57,536 nucleotides of DNA, from NCBI RefSeq assembly GCF_016463485.1, contig NZ_JAEMRD010000002.1, positions 31,284-88,819 of the forward strand. Reading direction: 5' to 3'. Source of the DNA: Brevundimonas sp. Lineage in GTDB: Bacteria; Pseudomonadota; Alphaproteobacteria; Caulobacterales; Caulobacteraceae. The position numbers and the translations under genes were made by a program. This document shows, piece by piece, positions 56,286-57,536 of this stretch. The first letter of the stretch is position 1. Every line of letters begins with the position of its first letter. The notes below the pieces were generated by a model. The model was not told where the DNA came from. It was given only the letters and a program-made list of their open reading frames with translations, and searched no databases.

Positions 56286-56300
56286 GCAAGCGTCGGGCCA
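56286..56300 (-). promoter_or_regulatory. Sigma-54-like promoter toward flgK
   Basis: On the minus strand it reads TGGCCCGACGCTTGC, with the GG-N10-GC spacing of a -24/-12 promoter. The predicted start is near 56274, leaving a leader of about 140 bases before flgK. Confidence 0.55.
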
Positions 56301-56423
56301 GACGCAAGCCGCACCGCGCCGCCGGGCAAAAAACGCGAAGACGCGGCAAGAATCGCCACGATGACGGACGACCTGCCCACGGCTCCGTCATGATTTTCCG
56401 AGCAAATACAACAGCCAACGAAC

Positions 56424-56438
56424 TGGCCCGCCGCTTGC
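56424..56438 (+). promoter_or_regulatory. Sigma-54-like promoter toward fliK
   Basis: TGGCCCGCCGCTTGC, with GG-N10-GC spacing, nearly identical to the motif facing flgK. The predicted start is near 56450, before the fliK ATG at 56509. Confidence 0.55.
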
Positions 56439-56508
56439 GAGGCCCGACAATGAACACCCAGGCGCAGCAGGCGCCGCCCCGCCTCCAGCCGAAACAGCCT
56501 GCCGCCTC

Positions 56509-57536
56509 ATGTCCGCCGCCGTCCTCCTCGCCATGCCGACCGCCACCGTCGCCCCCAGGGGCGACACGGGCTCCGTCGCGTCTGCCGACGACGGTGCCTT
56601 CGCTGGACTGGTCGCCGCCGAGACCGCGACGGCGGATACGGCTCCGCCTGCCGCTCCAACGACGACATCGGCCGAGCACGCCCAGCCGGTCGCCGCCCCC
56701 AATCAGGTCCACGCCCTGATCTCCACCGCCCTCGCCTTCGCCCTCCAGCCCCGTCCGGCCGAAGGCGGCGCTGCCGTCGAGAGCACCGGTACAGCGGGGA
56801 CGGATGCGAACGTTCCGGTCGCTGCAACCGTGAGCGAGGATCAACTGCCGGCCGATCCTGAAACGACCATCGGCGCATCCGACCTGTCCTCCGAGATCCA
56901 GGCCGCCGACACGGACCAGCCCTCATCGGACTCAGCCGCGTCGCCCCAGCCGGCCGTCACGCCCCTGCCGGAACCCGTCGCCGTGTCCGTCAGGTCGGCA
57001 GCGTCGGATGAAGCCGCCAGTCGGCTCACCCAGGCCGTCGCCCCTTCCCCGATCGACACCACGCCCGACCAGGCGAGCCCTGCCCCTGCCGAACAATCTG
57101 ACGGCGAGAGGCTTGAGGCTCCTGCCGCGTCGACTGACGCCTCAACCGACGCATCCGCTGCGAGTCCGACCGCGACCGCCGCACAGGCCGTCGCCAAGGC
57201 CCTCGCCGCCCTGAACGTCTCGCCCACCCAAACCCTGCAGACGCTCGCGCCCGAACGGGTCTCCGCCCCGGTCGCCAAGCGTGACCCGACGGCCCTGACC
57301 GCGTCCGAGCCGACAGTCGCGGTCAAGGACCCTCTCCCGACCGAAACGCCTCTAAGCAAGACCAGCCCGACTGAGACGACGTCGTCCGAGACCTCGTTCT
57401 CCCAGGTGTCGGAAGGAGCGGCCACAAGGACGTCGCCAGTCGCAGCCAAGGCCATGTCTGATGCCGCGCCGGCTGCCGCCAGGCCCCCAGAAGCCCCTGT
57501 ACAACCGCTCGCGCCCTCCATCGAAGCCATCGAAAC
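56509..57536 (+). CDS. fliK: FliK-like flagellar hook-length control protein, N-terminal part
   Basis: An open frame with no stop to the window end, 342 codons. It begins MSAAVLLAMPTATVAP and is extremely rich in Ala, Pro, Thr, Ser and Asp with no hydrophobic core, the low-complexity N-terminal style of FliK, whose conserved C-terminal domain would lie beyond the window. Divergence from flgK and a sigma-54-like promoter upstream support a flagellar role. No Shine-Dalgarno sequence is visible at the ATG; an ATG at 56452 belongs to another frame that stops at 56719. The name rests on composition and context. Confidence 0.65.
   Translation, partial: MSAAVLLAMPTATVAPRGDTGSVASADDGAFAGLVAAETATADTAPPAAPTTTSAEHAQPVAAPNQVHALISTALAFALQPRPAEGGAAVESTGTAGTDANVPVAATVSEDQLPADPETTIGASDLSSEIQAADTDQPSSDSAASPQPAVTPLPEPVAVSVRSAASDEAASRLTQAVAPSPIDTTPDQASPAPAEQSDGERLEAPAASTDASTDASAASPTATAAQAVAKALAALNVSPTQTLQTLAPERVSAPVAKRDPTALTASEPTVAVKDPLPTETPLSKTSPTETTSSETSFSQVSEGAATRTSPVAAKAMSDAAPAAARPPEAPVQPLAPSIEAIE

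Larger units (their letters stand above)
56135..56508. other. Divergent flgK/fliK intergenic region
   Basis: A 374-base region holding two opposite sigma-54-like promoter motifs. A 48-codon minus-strand frame (56125-56271) overlaps the flgK start but has no ribosome-binding site. Nothing else recognisable was found. Confidence 0.55.

Noticed and set aside
56452..56719. Alternative fliK start at the ATG at 56452
   Set aside because: That frame stops at 56719 and gives a Pro/Arg-rich shadow peptide; the frame from 56509 stays open to the window end with FliK-like composition.

Overview
This is a GC-rich chromosomal segment that reads as a freshwater or soil alphaproteobacterium of the Caulobacterales, most likely Brevundimonas-like. 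The reasons are the oxidative (Weimberg) xylose genes, the carbohydrate TonB receptors paired with tryptophan-halogenase-like flavoproteins, a Caulobacter-type LexA box (GTTC-N7-GTTC), and flagellar genes with sigma-54-like promoters. No rRNA, tRNA, CRISPR array, insertion sequence or phage gene was seen. The genus is inferred, not proven.

Bases 1-36025 form one large xylan/glucuronoxylan utilisation island. It holds two TonB-dependent receptors (the first cut by the window edge), two LacI-family regulators, a CE4 deacetylase, an SGNH esterase, a GH67 alpha-glucuronidase, a GH10 xylanase, a GH43 xylosidase/arabinosidase, a GH9 enzyme and a GH3 beta-glycosidase. It also has a sugar-porter MFS permease and the xylose catabolic genes xylX-xylB, xylA and xylD, with a GntR regulator beside xylD. 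The xylonolactonase gene xylC is not in the window. A 14-bp palindrome (consensus TGNTAGCGCTANCA) occurs in five intergenic promoter regions (two of these copies imperfect), plus one weaker copy, and ties the island into a probable LacI-type regulon.

Inside the island (14362-25691) is a module of four flavin-dependent halogenase-like proteins, a cupin-like (JmjC-type) protein and a DUF6445-like protein with a dioxygenase-type metal motif, arranged around the second TonB receptor. One halogenase has lost the catalytic lysine and part of the WxWxIP motif. The function of such modules in polysaccharide loci is poorly understood, so this is the best candidate for an undescribed system.

Bases 36101-44111 carry a CoA-ester lyase, an overlapping matrixin-tyrosinase gene pair, and a cluster (GSCFA, single-TM protein, MBOAT, two SGNH proteins) that looks like a cell-surface polysaccharide O-acetylation system. 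Bases 44323-50102 carry a 3-oxoacid CoA-transferase (scoAB), an unknown cytosolic protein, and a complete Mla/MCE lipid-transport operon (permease with STAS-like domain, ATPase, MCE protein, auxiliary lipoprotein).

Bases 50202-53038 are a two-gene DNA-repair operon: a radical SAM protein and a DUF4130-UdgX fusion. A perfect LexA-type box abuts its start codon, and two REP-type palindromic elements are embedded in the UdgX coding sequence. Bases 53085-57536 are flagellar: flgL and flgK on the minus strand and the start of a FliK-like hook-length gene on the plus strand, separated by divergent sigma-54-type promoter motifs.
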